Positions 1 to 9,113 of a DNA stretch of 64,000 nucleotides are shown here, one piece after another (positions within the stretch are counted from its first letter, which is position 1; each line of letters opens with the position of its first letter). Both the position numbers and the translations under genes were made by a program. The notes under the pieces were generated by a model, which ran no database searches, was not told the origin of the DNA, and worked only from the letters and a program-made list of their open reading frames with translations. The DNA comes from Sphingobacterium lumbrici (GTDB lineage: Bacteria; Bacteroidota; Bacteroidia; Sphingobacteriales; Sphingobacteriaceae), in contig NZ_SRZY01000030.1 of NCBI RefSeq assembly GCF_006476045.1, forward strand, positions 62,001 through 126,000. The letters run 5' to 3'.

Positions 1-2141
1 TCCAGGCTTACACCCGGTACATCAGGAGAGGTCACTCCAAATCCCTGATTGCTTTTATCCAGAACACCAACTCCTGTAGTTACAAAGCCATAATCCAAAT
101 TAGAACCTTTTACAAAATCTTTGGCCGGATCGACCACAGCACCCAAACGCCCTAGCTTAAACTGTGCTTTTTCAATATTAAAAGGAAAGCTAATCCATCC
201 ACCTTCGGGCCAAGCCTCGGCAGGCTTTCCATTGATACTCCAAATCACCTCTACAGCAGGCTTATTTTCATACAACGTGAAAAACATTGAATAATTGTGG
301 TTCAAATCAGCATCTCCTTTGAAAGTCATCATCGCGGTAACCGACAAATCATCTTTCGAAAACTCGATTACTGCATTTTTACCCGATGCTTTCCGGTAAG
401 GCGTATCATCAAGATTTATTCGCCCTAACTCCGCATACGCCCAGTGCCAACCTGCTTTGATGTAATCCTTAGCATATTTGTCAGTTTGTGTTTTCGCGAA
501 GCGCTCATACACGTATTGCCCAAATTTGAAATCAGCATTCGAATTCACCATTTCTTTATTCGATTTTTTGTCAATCAACGATTTTATCGTTCCACTTTGC
601 TCATCGAAAGTAATTTTAAAAAACTCATTCTCCATTGTTACTTTTTCGGCATCAAAAGAAAGATTCGATGCTGGCACCACTGCCTCCTCATCTGTAGCAA
701 CAAAGGTCATATAGCCCATTGCCGGAATACGATTGGCTTGGAATTGAAGGATATTTTTATTTTTCACAAAGGAGACAATCTCTCCCGTTGCCAGATTTTT
801 TAATGCCTTTTTAAAAGAAGTACCCGTTTGAATAGTTACCATTCCACTACGTTCCCATGGTAATGGATTATAAACCACTATACGATTCCCTTCCACGTTT
901 ACAGCAGCAGCCAACCGTTTCAGCTCTCTGCTGAAAGTCGGAAGAATTAATTTTTCTGAATTGGTGACGTAATCCCCTTTTTCTTTCCACGAATATTCAA
1001 TAACATCATAATATCCCTTGGCCCTCAATTTTTCAAATTCCGTACCATACGCCCAGTACCCCGAATGGCCGTGGCTCATAGACAGGCCCCAGGTATGCTC
1101 GTCAAACAGATTAATATTCTCTACCGATTGGTCAACAATGGCATGAATCGGCTCTTCCGGTTTTCTTCCCCAAATAGCAGACAGTGTCGTAAAGGCTTCT
1201 AAACTCAATGTCGATTTACTCAGGCCTCTACTTGACTTCATTTCGCGTGGCATCGACATATACCCATGGATCCAGGTGTCCGGCATGTCACCCTTTACGG
1301 TGGTCAACTTCGGGTTTTCCTTAATAATAGTGTTGTAAAAATCAGCCATACTACCCACACGAACTTTTGCCCCCGGATTTAGCTTTTCAACATTCTCAAT
1401 AGCTTCCCGATATTCCGTATAGGTAGGTGCCCCTTCGTTATCGTTAGTCTGGATAATAGCCAACCAGGTTTTATGTGGCCAGTCTTTTGGCGGTGCCGGA
1501 CTTGTTCCGTAGTATTCACCATAGTAAAAAGTCATCAACTTTGACTGATCCGGCCCTTCCCACCAAAACAACAATGGCACTTCGGGCGATCTTGATGCAG
1601 GGTTACAACCTATATGAAGAAATTTAGCTCCGGCATTATGCAATAAAGTAGGCATGATCCAGGAATAACTCGGCACATCCGATACTTTAGCATCTATAGG
1701 TAGCGACAGCCCTGCATCTCTGCTTATTTTTGAAGAATAGCCCAACGACTGTACCAAAGGTTCCAAATCACTAGCCTCGGTTTCCACTGAAAAAGGCAAG
1801 GCATGAACGAAAAAGTTTCCTTCTTTAATTGCACGCTCAACCCTTGCTTTCACATCGGGTTTCGCCTTTAGCAGAATCTCCTTCATTGGCCATCCCGAAA
1901 TTGTCCATTTAAATTGTTTGTCTTTAGGCAAATCCTTTGACTGGTCTACGGTTTTTAACGCACTTGCAATCATTGAATTGGCATAATTGTACCGCACATT
2001 GTCCGACCAATCCGTATACCCAATATCAAAGTGGGTTTTAAATACAACAATCACTTCCTTTACCTGTGTCGTATTTGTTTGGGCCACCATACCGGTACTT
2101 ATCAGCAAAAGGAAGAGTAAACCAAAAATAGAATATTTCAT
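1..2141 (-). CDS. Secreted GH38-like alpha-mannosidase (partial)
   Basis: The frame is open from an ATG at 2141 to the left edge, giving about 713 residues without the C-terminus. The N-terminus is a Sec signal peptide (MKYSIFGLLFLLLISTGMVA, then AQ). Right after it comes HFDIGYTDW, the H-x-D zinc-site motif near the start of GH38 and related DUF5054-type mannosidase-like proteins. FWWEGPDQSK and QTNDNEG, also typical of this superfamily, follow. A beta-rich domain begins around residue 420. The likely role is removal of alpha-mannosyl residues from glycans in the periplasm or outside the cell. It is the last gene of an operon that also holds a permease and a mannose-6-phosphate-isomerase-like enzyme, which fits mannoside use. 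The exact specificity is inference, and the GH38 nucleophile was not placed with confidence. Confidence 0.8.
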   Translation of the reverse strand, partial: MKYSIFGLLFLLLISTGMVAQTNTTQVKEVIVVFKTHFDIGYTDWSDNVRYNYANSMIASALKTVDQSKDLPKDKQFKWTISGWPMKEILLKAKPDVKARVERAIKEGNFFVHALPFSVETEASDLEPLVQSLGYSSKISRDAGLSLPIDAKVSDVPSYSWIMPTLLHNAGAKFLHIGCNPASRSPEVPLLFWWEGPDQSKLMTFYYGEYYGTSPAPPKDWPHKTWLAIIQTNDNEGAPTYTEYREAIENVEKLNPGAKVRVGSMADFYNTIIKENPKLTTVKGDMPDTWIHGYMSMPREMKSSRGLSKSTLSLEAFTTLSAIWGRKPEEPIHAIVDQSVENINLFDEHTWGLSMSHGHSGYWAYGTEFEKLRAKGYYDVIEYSWKEKGDYVTNSEKLILPTFSRELKRLAAAVNVEGNRIVVYNPLPWERSGMVTIQTGTSFKKALKNLATGEIVSFVKNKNILQFQANRIPAMGYMTFVATDEEAVVPASNLSFDAEKVTMENEFFKITFDEQSGTIKSLIDKKSNKEMVNSNADFKFGQYVYERFAKTQTDKYAKDYIKAGWHWAYAELGRINLDDTPYRKASGKNAVIEFSKDDLSVTAMMTFKGDADLNHNYSMFFTLYENKPAVEVIWSINGKPAEAWPEGGWISFPFNIEKAQFKLGRLGAVVDPAKDFVKGSNLDYGFVTTGVGVLDKSNQGFGVTSPDVPGVSL

Positions 2142-2179
2142 TTTTTGAATGTTAGATTTAAAAAACTATACCGTTCGAA

Positions 2180-3157
2180 TTATTTTATACCGGCATCATA
2201 CAATTCCTTATAGTCGACCTTAGGGATTTTGTCGCCCAAAGCCTCCAATTCTTTGTCACCATCAAATAACAACGGAAAAAAATTACTATCAAGAATTTGA
2301 TCCTGAGGCATATCCGGAAATGTTTTCAATGCGTCCAGCCGATGATATCCTGCTGTATTTCCCAACGTAGTAGAACTCATAGCGTTAATTACGGTAGCCC
2401 TCCTCGGACGGTCGGAGGTATTGGCATAGGAACCGTGCATCATAAGCGGATGATGAAAACTACCATATCCTTTTGGCAACTCATTCGCTACCCTGTTATC
2501 AAAAGCTTCCAGTTGTTCCGCATTCAGCACCCCTCTTACGGCATCCATATCACCTGTAAGCCCTGTAATTGGAAGCAGGCCCCATTTATGACTTCCGGGA
2601 ACAAAGTAAAGGCAGCCATTCTCTTTATTGGCATCATCTAAACCTATCCAGCAAGTCAGATGGTGCATGGGTTTGGTAAACGTCCAATACGAAAAATCCT
2701 GATGCCAGGCCACCACCCCACCGTGCTTAGCCGGCTTACAAAACAACTGGTCATGGAAAATCCGAAACGATTGCCCCAACAATTGATAGGCCGCCATCCG
2801 AAATGCCGGAGCCCATAGTAAATCATGAAATCCGGGTGTTAACCGCCATGCGCCAATAGCATGAAAAAGCACTTTATTTGGATCTTCTGATTCGTTACTT
2901 TCGTAATGATAAAACAGCTTTTTCTCCTCTTCATTCAGGGATTGCAATTTTATAAGTTCAGCATTAAGCAAATCGACCTGTTCTTCTGTCAGAATTTTAA
3001 TCCCTTTTATAAACCCTTCGTTTTTAAAAGATGTGATTTGTTCTTCAGTCAACATATAGGGTTCCCATTCCGCTGCTGTTTTGGGTTGATTAAATAGGGT
3101 ACCAATTGGATGGCCATAATCTGCCAGATCTTTAGAAAAATTTAAACTTTCCATCAT
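2180..3157 (-). CDS. Phytanoyl-CoA dioxygenase (PhyH) family protein
   Basis: This 325-residue protein has no signal peptide. The Fe(II)/2-oxoglutarate site is visible: WHQDFSYW gives the H152-x-D154 metal pair, H241 in MMHGSY is the likely distal histidine, and R250/R252 (SDRPRRA) would bind 2-oxoglutarate. PhyH-family enzymes hydroxylate small molecules with O2 and 2-oxoglutarate; the substrate here is unknown. A second Met at residue 2 makes the exact start uncertain by one codon. It lies between a sugar isomerase and a secreted mannosidase on the same strand, 42 nt and 38 nt from its neighbours. The substrate may therefore be a sugar or a compound released from a glycoconjugate, but this is inference from position only. 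Confidence 0.85.
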   Translation of the reverse strand: MMESLNFSKDLADYGHPIGTLFNQPKTAAEWEPYMLTEEQITSFKNEGFIKGIKILTEEQVDLLNAELIKLQSLNEEEKKLFYHYESNESEDPNKVLFHAIGAWRLTPGFHDLLWAPAFRMAAYQLLGQSFRIFHDQLFCKPAKHGGVVAWHQDFSYWTFTKPMHHLTCWIGLDDANKENGCLYFVPGSHKWGLLPITGLTGDMDAVRGVLNAEQLEAFDNRVANELPKGYGSFHHPLMMHGSYANTSDRPRRATVINAMSSTTLGNTAGYHRLDALKTFPDMPQDQILDSNFFPLLFDGDKELEALGDKIPKVDYKELYDAGIK

Positions 3158-3199
3158 TAATATTTTAAAGTTTATACCATTGTTTTTTAATTCCCCGCT

Positions 3200-4015
3200 T
3201 TACTTGCAATATCTCTCTTTCAGCAGATGCTTCATGTATAAGTTAATATCCCATTGACTGGCAACAGGCATATTGGTAAAAGGCAGATGAACCATATACG
3301 GTGCTGGACCAAATTCGGTCGTAATTGTTAACACCTCCCTTTTTTGATCCTCATATACTTTTACGATGGCATCCCACCATTTTATATGTGCCTCCAATTC
3401 ATTCTTAAATGCAGGCAAACGCGGGTCAATTACCTGTGCCCCTTGCGTGTGTCCGACTCTTGAATGGATGTGTTCTACTTTTTCACAAGCCGCTGCCATA
3501 GCCTCTTCCTGGTCTTCCAATAAGCTTTCGGCTACGTTACACCAATGCGAAAAATCAGCTGTTATCTTCAATTCGGGCAACTTCTTTAAAAAATTATATG
3601 CTATATGAGCCGCAAATAACGCCTTATTCCGATGCGTTTCGTGACCTATAGCAATACCTGTTTCCCTGGTAATGGCATCAGCAATGGCAAATAACTCGGC
3701 ATTTTGGTCAAAACTGAAATAATCTTTACCCGTTTGCGCATTAATTTTTACCGGTTGTGCCGAAGCAAGCAAATACAATAGCCTGGTATAATTAGCTTTA
3801 TGCTCTTCGAAATCTTTTTCAAACGACTGATAATATTGACCAATCAACTGCAAACCACTATCTTCAAGCACACGCAAAATTAGTTCCCGCTCTTTTGTAT
3901 CCTCGGGAAGAGGTGCTTCAACACCATCATAACCTGCCTCTTTGACATTCTGGCAAAAGGTATCCCAACTTATATTTTCCGACCCCCATCGAGGATAATA
4001 GAATTGTATATTCAT
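3200..4015 (-). CDS. Sugar phosphate isomerase/epimerase (TIM barrel)
   Basis: At 271 residues this is the usual size for the xylose-isomerase-like TIM-barrel (AP endonuclease 2) family. It is cytoplasmic, with no signal peptide. The metal and substrate residues expected on the barrel strands are present: GHETHRN (Glu), TADFSHWC (Asp), HIHSRVGH (His) and TTEFGP (Glu). The family interconverts sugars or inositols by proton shuttling between adjacent carbons. Its stop is only 3 nt from the start of the upstream MFS permease gene, so the two are co-transcribed and probably translationally coupled. A substrate imported by that permease is the natural guess, but the specific sugar cannot be read from the sequence. 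Confidence 0.85.
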   Translation of the reverse strand: MNIQFYYPRWGSENISWDTFCQNVKEAGYDGVEAPLPEDTKERELILRVLEDSGLQLIGQYYQSFEKDFEEHKANYTRLLYLLASAQPVKINAQTGKDYFSFDQNAELFAIADAITRETGIAIGHETHRNKALFAAHIAYNFLKKLPELKITADFSHWCNVAESLLEDQEEAMAAACEKVEHIHSRVGHTQGAQVIDPRLPAFKNELEAHIKWWDAIVKVYEDQKREVLTITTEFGPAPYMVHLPFTNMPVASQWDINLYMKHLLKERYCK

Positions 4016-4018
4016 TCG

Positions 4019-5410
4019 CTATTTAGTTTCCGTATTCCATGCTTTTTCGATTTCCTCCAAACTTTTCCCCTTGGTTTCAAATAATTTCCTTTTGGCATAT
4101 ATAAAAGACAGCATACAGAAGAACGCGAAAATGAAAAATGTAGTTGCGATCCCTAAGCCATCCCTCATCATCGGAAACAGCAGGTTTACTACCCAGTCAG
4201 AAACCCACATCGTCATAATACAGATCGACAAAGCCGTTCCCCTGATGTGCGTAGGAAATATCTCTGTCGAAATCACAAATTTTAATGGCCCCAAAGAAAA
4301 GGCGAAGAATAAAAGGAACAAAATGATAGTCGCTAACATAAACCATCCTGTGATATCCATTAAGAAGCAAACCCCGGTTAACGTTAACGCGACAGCAGCA
4401 CTTATTGAACCATAAATATACAAGGGCCTGCGACCCCAGGTATCCACTTTTAAAATAGCGATAAATGTAAAAAGCACATTGGCTACCCCTAATATTACCT
4501 GATAAAATAAAGCATCGCTGGTTACAATACCTGCCGACTTTAAAATAGTCGGGCCATAAAAAATAACCCCGTTAATACCGCTAAATTGCGACAATGCGGT
4601 CAGTATCATAGCCAATGTTAAAAGTTTACTTAGCGGCAAACGCAGGAGCTCCCTAATACCACCCGATTTTTGACTGGCCATTTCATTTATAGAAACCAAT
4701 TCCGACTGCCCTGTTTCTGTTCCGTTTATTTTAGTTAGGATACGTAAAGCTTCTTCATTTCTTCCATATTGTACCAACCAGCGTGGACTTTCGGGTACGA
4801 TGAGTAACAATAAGCAAAATGCCCCGGCCGGGATCACCCCAACCAAAAACATGCCTCGCCATACATCTTCAACGAATAACCAATGCAATATACCATCACC
4901 GGCACCCGCATTTGCGGTCGCATAGCGTTGTAAAAACAAATTACTGATATAAGCAGCCAAGATCCCAACGGTAATAGCGAGCTGATAAAAAACGACCAAC
5001 CGACCTCGATTTCTTGAGGGCGCTATTTCTGAAATGTAAAGTGGTGAAACATTAGAAGCCACCCCTACAGCTACACCGGCAAGCACACGGTAGAAAATTA
5101 ACATCGCGTAGTCGGTTGAAATCGAAAAACCGATGGCACTTATTAAAAACAGTACCGCAGCGATAAACAATACTTTCCGTCTGCCAATTTTATCACTGAG
5201 GTAGCCCGAAAAAGCCACACCACCAATACAGCCCAATAAGGCGCACGACACAAACATTCCTTCTGCAGCAGAAGATAATCCATATTGTGATTTTAAAGGC
5301 TCGATAATGCCACTTACGACGGCCATATCAAAACCGAACAAAAAGCCTCCCAACGCTGCAATCAGCGTGATGAGAAAAACAAAATAGGTTGACCCTTTTT
5401 CTTCCATCAT
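4019..5410 (-). CDS. Sugar porter family MFS transporter
   Basis: The protein has 463 residues with about twelve hydrophobic segments. Sugar-porter signatures are present: GGFLFGFDMAVVSG in helix 1 (residues 21-34), SDKIGRRK in the loop between helices 2 and 3, PESPRWL after helix 6, and an ETKG motif near the C-terminus. It sits in the inner membrane and likely imports a monosaccharide or short glycoside by proton symport. It is the second gene of a five-gene minus-strand operon, 50 nt downstream of the isomerase fusion gene. Given a secreted alpha-mannosidase and a mannose-6-phosphate-isomerase-like enzyme in the operon, mannose is a reasonable substrate guess. The start is one of two adjacent Met codons. 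Confidence 0.92.
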   Translation of the reverse strand: MMEEKGSTYFVFLITLIAALGGFLFGFDMAVVSGIIEPLKSQYGLSSAAEGMFVSCALLGCIGGVAFSGYLSDKIGRRKVLFIAAVLFLISAIGFSISTDYAMLIFYRVLAGVAVGVASNVSPLYISEIAPSRNRGRLVVFYQLAITVGILAAYISNLFLQRYATANAGAGDGILHWLFVEDVWRGMFLVGVIPAGAFCLLLLIVPESPRWLVQYGRNEEALRILTKINGTETGQSELVSINEMASQKSGGIRELLRLPLSKLLTLAMILTALSQFSGINGVIFYGPTILKSAGIVTSDALFYQVILGVANVLFTFIAILKVDTWGRRPLYIYGSISAAVALTLTGVCFLMDITGWFMLATIILFLLFFAFSLGPLKFVISTEIFPTHIRGTALSICIMTMWVSDWVVNLLFPMMRDGLGIATTFFIFAFFCMLSFIYAKRKLFETKGKSLEEIEKAWNTETK

Positions 5411-5460
5411 AGTTTTATTTTTGGTTCTTTATTGAATAAATTTATTTGGTTTCATCAATT

Positions 5461-7245
5461 TCAGCAACACTCCTCTTTCATATAGGCAACTACTAAAAAG
5501 GCGTTGTGTGTTCCCAGATTACGAACGGTGTACTGCGCTATAGAAGCCGGGATTACAAATGTTTCCGCATAGTTGAATACCGTACCGTTGCTTTCCACTA
5601 TTACCTCTACTGACTCCCCTTCTACCAGCATACATACATGGCATTGTCCTGCTGTAGCAATAACTGCTTCATGAGCAAACTCATATCGGTCAACAGCATA
5701 AAAATGCTCCTGATGTGTAGGGAGTTTTAATTTCCTTCCATTATCCCATTCGCTCACAACTTCTTGTTTTGAAATCAATTGGTCTGGAACATAATCACCT
5801 TTTCTGTCAAAATAAAGGTTATTAAACGCGTGGTCTATATTGATCGGGCGTGGGTTACCATTCAGATCCAGACGAAGCCAATCATACATTTTAAAGGTAA
5901 AAATGTATGGTGTACTACTAATTTCCAGTACCATATTATTTTTTCCGGACGCATGAATTGTACCGTTCGGAATCAGGAATAAATCATGTTTATTGGCCTT
6001 AAACTTCTGCACATACTTTTCTGCCTGCATTTCTATACCTTCATTTTGCGCATCAAGTAAAGCTTGTTTAAACGCATCCGGATCAATGTCCTCCTGAAAA
6101 CCTAAATACACATCGGCATCCGGCTCACAATCCAAAATGTAATACGTCTCATCCTGCGTAAACGTTTCTCCAAAATGTTCCCGGATATATGCGGGCCTTG
6201 GATGGCACTGGATAGAAAGATTACCCCCATCGTAGGTATCCAGGAAATCAAAACGGATTGGAAATTCATTACCAAATCTACCTGCAGCCTTTCCCAGTAA
6301 TTTAACGTTGTTCTGAAACATAAGAAAATCAAAAGAAACCTCCAGCAAGTTGGTTGTATCTCCCTCAATTACGATTCCATTTTCAGGTGTAATTAATTCG
6401 AATGACCAGGCATAATTTATTTCGTCAGGCGGTAATCCTTCTAATTTTTTCTTCATCCAGTTTCCGCCCCATATCCCCGCTTCAAACCAAGGCTTCGCTC
6501 TGAAAGGCCGCTCAAGCATAATATTCAGTGTATTTCTGAAATCATCCCCCTTCATCCAGGTAACCTCACCAATACGTTGCTCATCCACGATATAATCAAG
6601 CTTGCCAAGCAACATTTCTTTATGTTTGTTTAGCACCTGCCAGTCAACAAAATAAAACCGCTTGTACACTTGGTAATTTTCAAGTTCTTCTTTCGAGCCA
6701 AGATTCTTAATGCTTTTTGCCCGCATCCGATACTGAATTTCGTTTTTCGGAACATCCAGATACACATACTGACATGGCCAGTTAACCAGGGCAGCACCTG
6801 TTCCGTACACAATACACAAGTCCGCATTATTGTCGGGCACCAATTGTTGTACGTGCTCCACATCAAAGAAATCAATCAGATTACCCGTATATTTCTTTCC
6901 AAACACCAAATCATCACCATTTACATTAACAGCAATCATTTCATTTATTTCTTCAGGACTTTTTAAGCAGGAATCGATGGAGATCCACGCTATTTTTTTG
7001 CCATAATTATCAAAATGCCGTTGCAGATTCATCCGAAACGATTCCCATAATACGCCTCCAAAGCCATCGACTACCAGCGTCTTATGCGTCAATAAGTTTT
7101 GAGCAAGCGTCTCGTAACCATCGTACACGGTATATGGTGCTTTAAACGTTGGAACAATATTATAGCTTTTATAAGTACGCAACGAATTGCTAACTGGCAA
7201 TACATGTTGCGTAGTTTTTCGTAAGGTCTGCTTAGATGCTTCCAT
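5461..7245 (-). CDS. Class I mannose-6-phosphate isomerase-like protein with extra N-terminal domain
   Basis: This 594-residue cytoplasmic protein has a C-terminal half (about 250-594) resembling type I phosphomannose isomerase, a zinc cupin enzyme that converts mannose-6-phosphate to fructose-6-phosphate. Visible signs are FEAGIWGGNW, SIQCHPRPAY, IPNGTIHASG and a final cupin-like domain with an HVCMLVEG stretch. The first 240 residues are extra. They contain VVDGFGGVLWESF and a later YVYLDVPKNE, which recall a P-loop kinase fold without a clear Walker A motif. It is the first gene of the operon. If the N-terminal domain is a sugar kinase, the protein could phosphorylate and isomerise mannose in one chain, but that is conjecture. 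The start follows a 500-nt intergenic region, consistent with an operon-leading gene. Confidence 0.8.
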   Translation of the reverse strand: MEASKQTLRKTTQHVLPVSNSLRTYKSYNIVPTFKAPYTVYDGYETLAQNLLTHKTLVVDGFGGVLWESFRMNLQRHFDNYGKKIAWISIDSCLKSPEEINEMIAVNVNGDDLVFGKKYTGNLIDFFDVEHVQQLVPDNNADLCIVYGTGAALVNWPCQYVYLDVPKNEIQYRMRAKSIKNLGSKEELENYQVYKRFYFVDWQVLNKHKEMLLGKLDYIVDEQRIGEVTWMKGDDFRNTLNIMLERPFRAKPWFEAGIWGGNWMKKKLEGLPPDEINYAWSFELITPENGIVIEGDTTNLLEVSFDFLMFQNNVKLLGKAAGRFGNEFPIRFDFLDTYDGGNLSIQCHPRPAYIREHFGETFTQDETYYILDCEPDADVYLGFQEDIDPDAFKQALLDAQNEGIEMQAEKYVQKFKANKHDLFLIPNGTIHASGKNNMVLEISSTPYIFTFKMYDWLRLDLNGNPRPINIDHAFNNLYFDRKGDYVPDQLISKQEVVSEWDNGRKLKLPTHQEHFYAVDRYEFAHEAVIATAGQCHVCMLVEGESVEVIVESNGTVFNYAETFVIPASIAQYTVRNLGTHNAFLVVAYMKEECC

Positions 7246-7535
7246 TATAATTTATTTACTTTTTTATAAGGTTTATTTATGCGGCACTGTTTTTCTACAG
7301 CGATCTGACAACGAGACATTGTCTATATGTCCGAACATATCACGAATATATACTAGTTTATTTGAATTTCAAAGAAAATTCTTGGGATATAGCTCACGCA
7401 GAATTAAACCGGCTACCTTCCGGCGAGGCGCGATGACTGATTTGAAAGTCTCTGGTAAGGAAAACATCCTCATGATCTTAGGGTAATGTCAGTGGCTTTA
7501 CGCAGGTAATAACCACTATTTTCCCTAATCCCCGA

Positions 7536-7680
7536 CCCGTTGCGCATTATTCCTTCAAAACTGTCATCCTGAAGACAGGAAGCCTGCCTGACGGCAGTCA
7601 GGGATCTAAAAATCGGGTTATAGATGCTTCGGCTTCGCTCGGCATTAAAGCGTTTTACGATTTCATCATGCACAACGGGT
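7536..7680. repeat. Intergenic MITE-like repeat, copy A
   Basis: The element is bounded by imperfect terminal inverted repeats, CCCGTTGCGCATTATT on the left and ATCATGCACAACGGG on the right. It contains a GTCATCCTGA...GGATCT segment typical of dispersed Bacteroidetes intergenic repeats. Its right-hand 40 bp recur nearly identically at 40381-40420, the end of a second copy. A 67-codon open frame crosses it but has no coding character. The rest of the gap from 7246 to 7535 shows nothing I can name beyond the expected promoter region of the upstream operon. Confidence 0.7.
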
Positions 7681-7692
7681 TAATACCAATAA

Positions 7693-7730
7693 AAAAAGGG
7701 TTCAACTGCTTTTGCAGTCAAACCCTTTTT
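7693..7730 (-). terminator. Rho-independent terminator
   Basis: Arms AAAAAGGGTTCAACTGC and GCAGTCAAACCCTTTTT pair with one mismatch around a TTTT loop, with A/T tracts on both sides. It lies 31 nt past the stop of the TlpA gene at 7762 and would end the sigma-FecR-SusC-SusD-TlpA operon. The symmetry allows it to act in both directions. Confidence 0.9.
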
Positions 7731-7761
7731 AAATCATTTACGTAAAATTTTGGGACGTGTC

Positions 7762-9042
7762 TTAATTCGTACTTTGTTGCACCATCTCTATCATGACAGC
7801 AATTTCTTCAACGGTCGAATCGATACCTCCCGAGAAACCCGAAATCGCAAAGCGGATATTCCCATTCTTGTCGATCACAAATTTTGCAGGAATACCTTTC
7901 ACCTTAAAATCTGTAACCACTTTATTGACACCTGTTGCCGGATCTTTCAGATCCATTAACACATTAAAAGAATAATTATTATCCGTAATAAATTTCGCTG
8001 CTTTCGCAGTAGCCATTTTTTGTTCATCTTGCTCCCGGGTATGGATAAACAAGAACTCAACATCCGGGTCGTTTTTGTATTTGTTTACAGCAGCCTGCAT
8101 CGCCGGGAATGAAGCTATACATGGGCCACACCAGGTAGCCCAAAAATCAACGATCACAGTTTTTCCCCTGAAGCTTTCCAGAGAAACAGGCTTTCCGTTA
8201 ACATCTGTTAACGTGAATGCCGGAGCCGGTTCATTCATGATTTTCTTTTCGAGGTCTTCCTTGATTTTCTCTGTCATCGCTTTTTCTACAGTTGCCATAT
8301 ATTCATCAAACCCTGCATCACCTTTCACCTTTTTATACAACACTTGTAAATCTTCCTTCAGTTCAGTACCTAACAGTCCTTGCCGAACCAATTCATCTAG
8401 TTTTTCGAACGCTTCCTGATCCTTTCCTAATTTCAAGCATATTTTAGCAAGGAATTCGTTCAACCTGATCCTTCTGCTGCTATCTGTTTCGTTATACGCC
8501 TTTTGCTGATAAATATATGCTTCCTCGTAATTTTTTTCCTCATACAAAATAGTTGCATTCATATTCAACAAAACAGGGTAAAGTGAAGCCGGTCCACGGG
8601 CCCCGACAGAGTCCTTCCAGATGGTTGTGTAATTATAAGAATTGTCTATTGCTTCCTTTAGCAAACCTTTTGCTTCTTGATAATGCCCATATTTCATGAA
8701 CGAACTAACGGTAATATATGCAGCCGCACATCTAGCAGATTTTGATTTCAACAAATCCATATAGAACAACGTTTTTTCGACGTTATTCTCCTGTGCAAAC
8801 GCAGCGATCACAAATCCAAGGGCAATTTCGTGCGTCCCTCTTTCTCCTATTTTTTGGGCGGGGAACTTCAGCAGTTCATTATAAGCAACCTCAAGTTCCT
8901 CCCCACTCTTTGTTTTATCGATAGCTTTTCTGAAGGCAACATCTCCTGCATGGTCTGCATCAGACTTATTGTCTTGTGCAAACCCCGAAAATTGACCGCA
9001 TAACGCGATCATAAGGATCGCCAGAGTTATATATTTTTTCAT
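7762..9042 (-). CDS. TlpA-family thiol-disulfide oxidoreductase with helical N-terminal region
   Basis: The 426-residue exported protein has a signal peptide over residues 1-22 (cut near GFAQ). Residues 30-260 are helical and TPR-like, with paired segments such as NYEEAYIYQQKAY and DQEAFEKLDELV. A thioredoxin domain follows (about 275-420) with the redox motif W304-C305-G-P-C308 and the cis-proline loop KGIPAKFVID. It probably reduces or shuffles disulfides in the periplasm or on envelope proteins. It is the last gene of the operon containing SusC and SusD, separated from susD by a hairpin, so its expression is probably lower than susCD. The role of the TPR-like part is unknown; binding an operon partner is a guess. 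Confidence 0.9.
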   Translation of the reverse strand: MKKYITLAILMIALCGQFSGFAQDNKSDADHAGDVAFRKAIDKTKSGEELEVAYNELLKFPAQKIGERGTHEIALGFVIAAFAQENNVEKTLFYMDLLKSKSARCAAAYITVSSFMKYGHYQEAKGLLKEAIDNSYNYTTIWKDSVGARGPASLYPVLLNMNATILYEEKNYEEAYIYQQKAYNETDSSRRIRLNEFLAKICLKLGKDQEAFEKLDELVRQGLLGTELKEDLQVLYKKVKGDAGFDEYMATVEKAMTEKIKEDLEKKIMNEPAPAFTLTDVNGKPVSLESFRGKTVIVDFWATWCGPCIASFPAMQAAVNKYKNDPDVEFLFIHTREQDEQKMATAKAAKFITDNNYSFNVLMDLKDPATGVNKVVTDFKVKGIPAKFVIDKNGNIRFAISGFSGGIDSTVEEIAVMIEMVQQSTN

Positions 9043-9058
9043 TTCGTTCGTTTTAAAA

Positions 9059-9101
9059 GAGGCTGTCTAAAAAACAACATTTAGCCTGTTTAGACAGCCT
9101 C
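9059..9101 (-). terminator. Intercistronic terminator-like hairpin
   Basis: A perfect 13-bp inverted repeat (GAGGCTGTCTAAA / TTTAGACAGCCTC) has a 17-nt loop. On the minus strand it is followed by TCTTTT. It lies between the susD stop and the tlpA start and probably acts as a partial terminator or mRNA stabiliser that sets the susCD to tlpA ratio. Confidence 0.75.
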
Positions 9102-9113
9102 ATACTATGCTAA

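Noticed and set aside
7470-7673. A 67-codon frame in the gap before the TlpA gene
   Set aside because: It lies almost wholly inside the MITE-like repeat and has no coding features.
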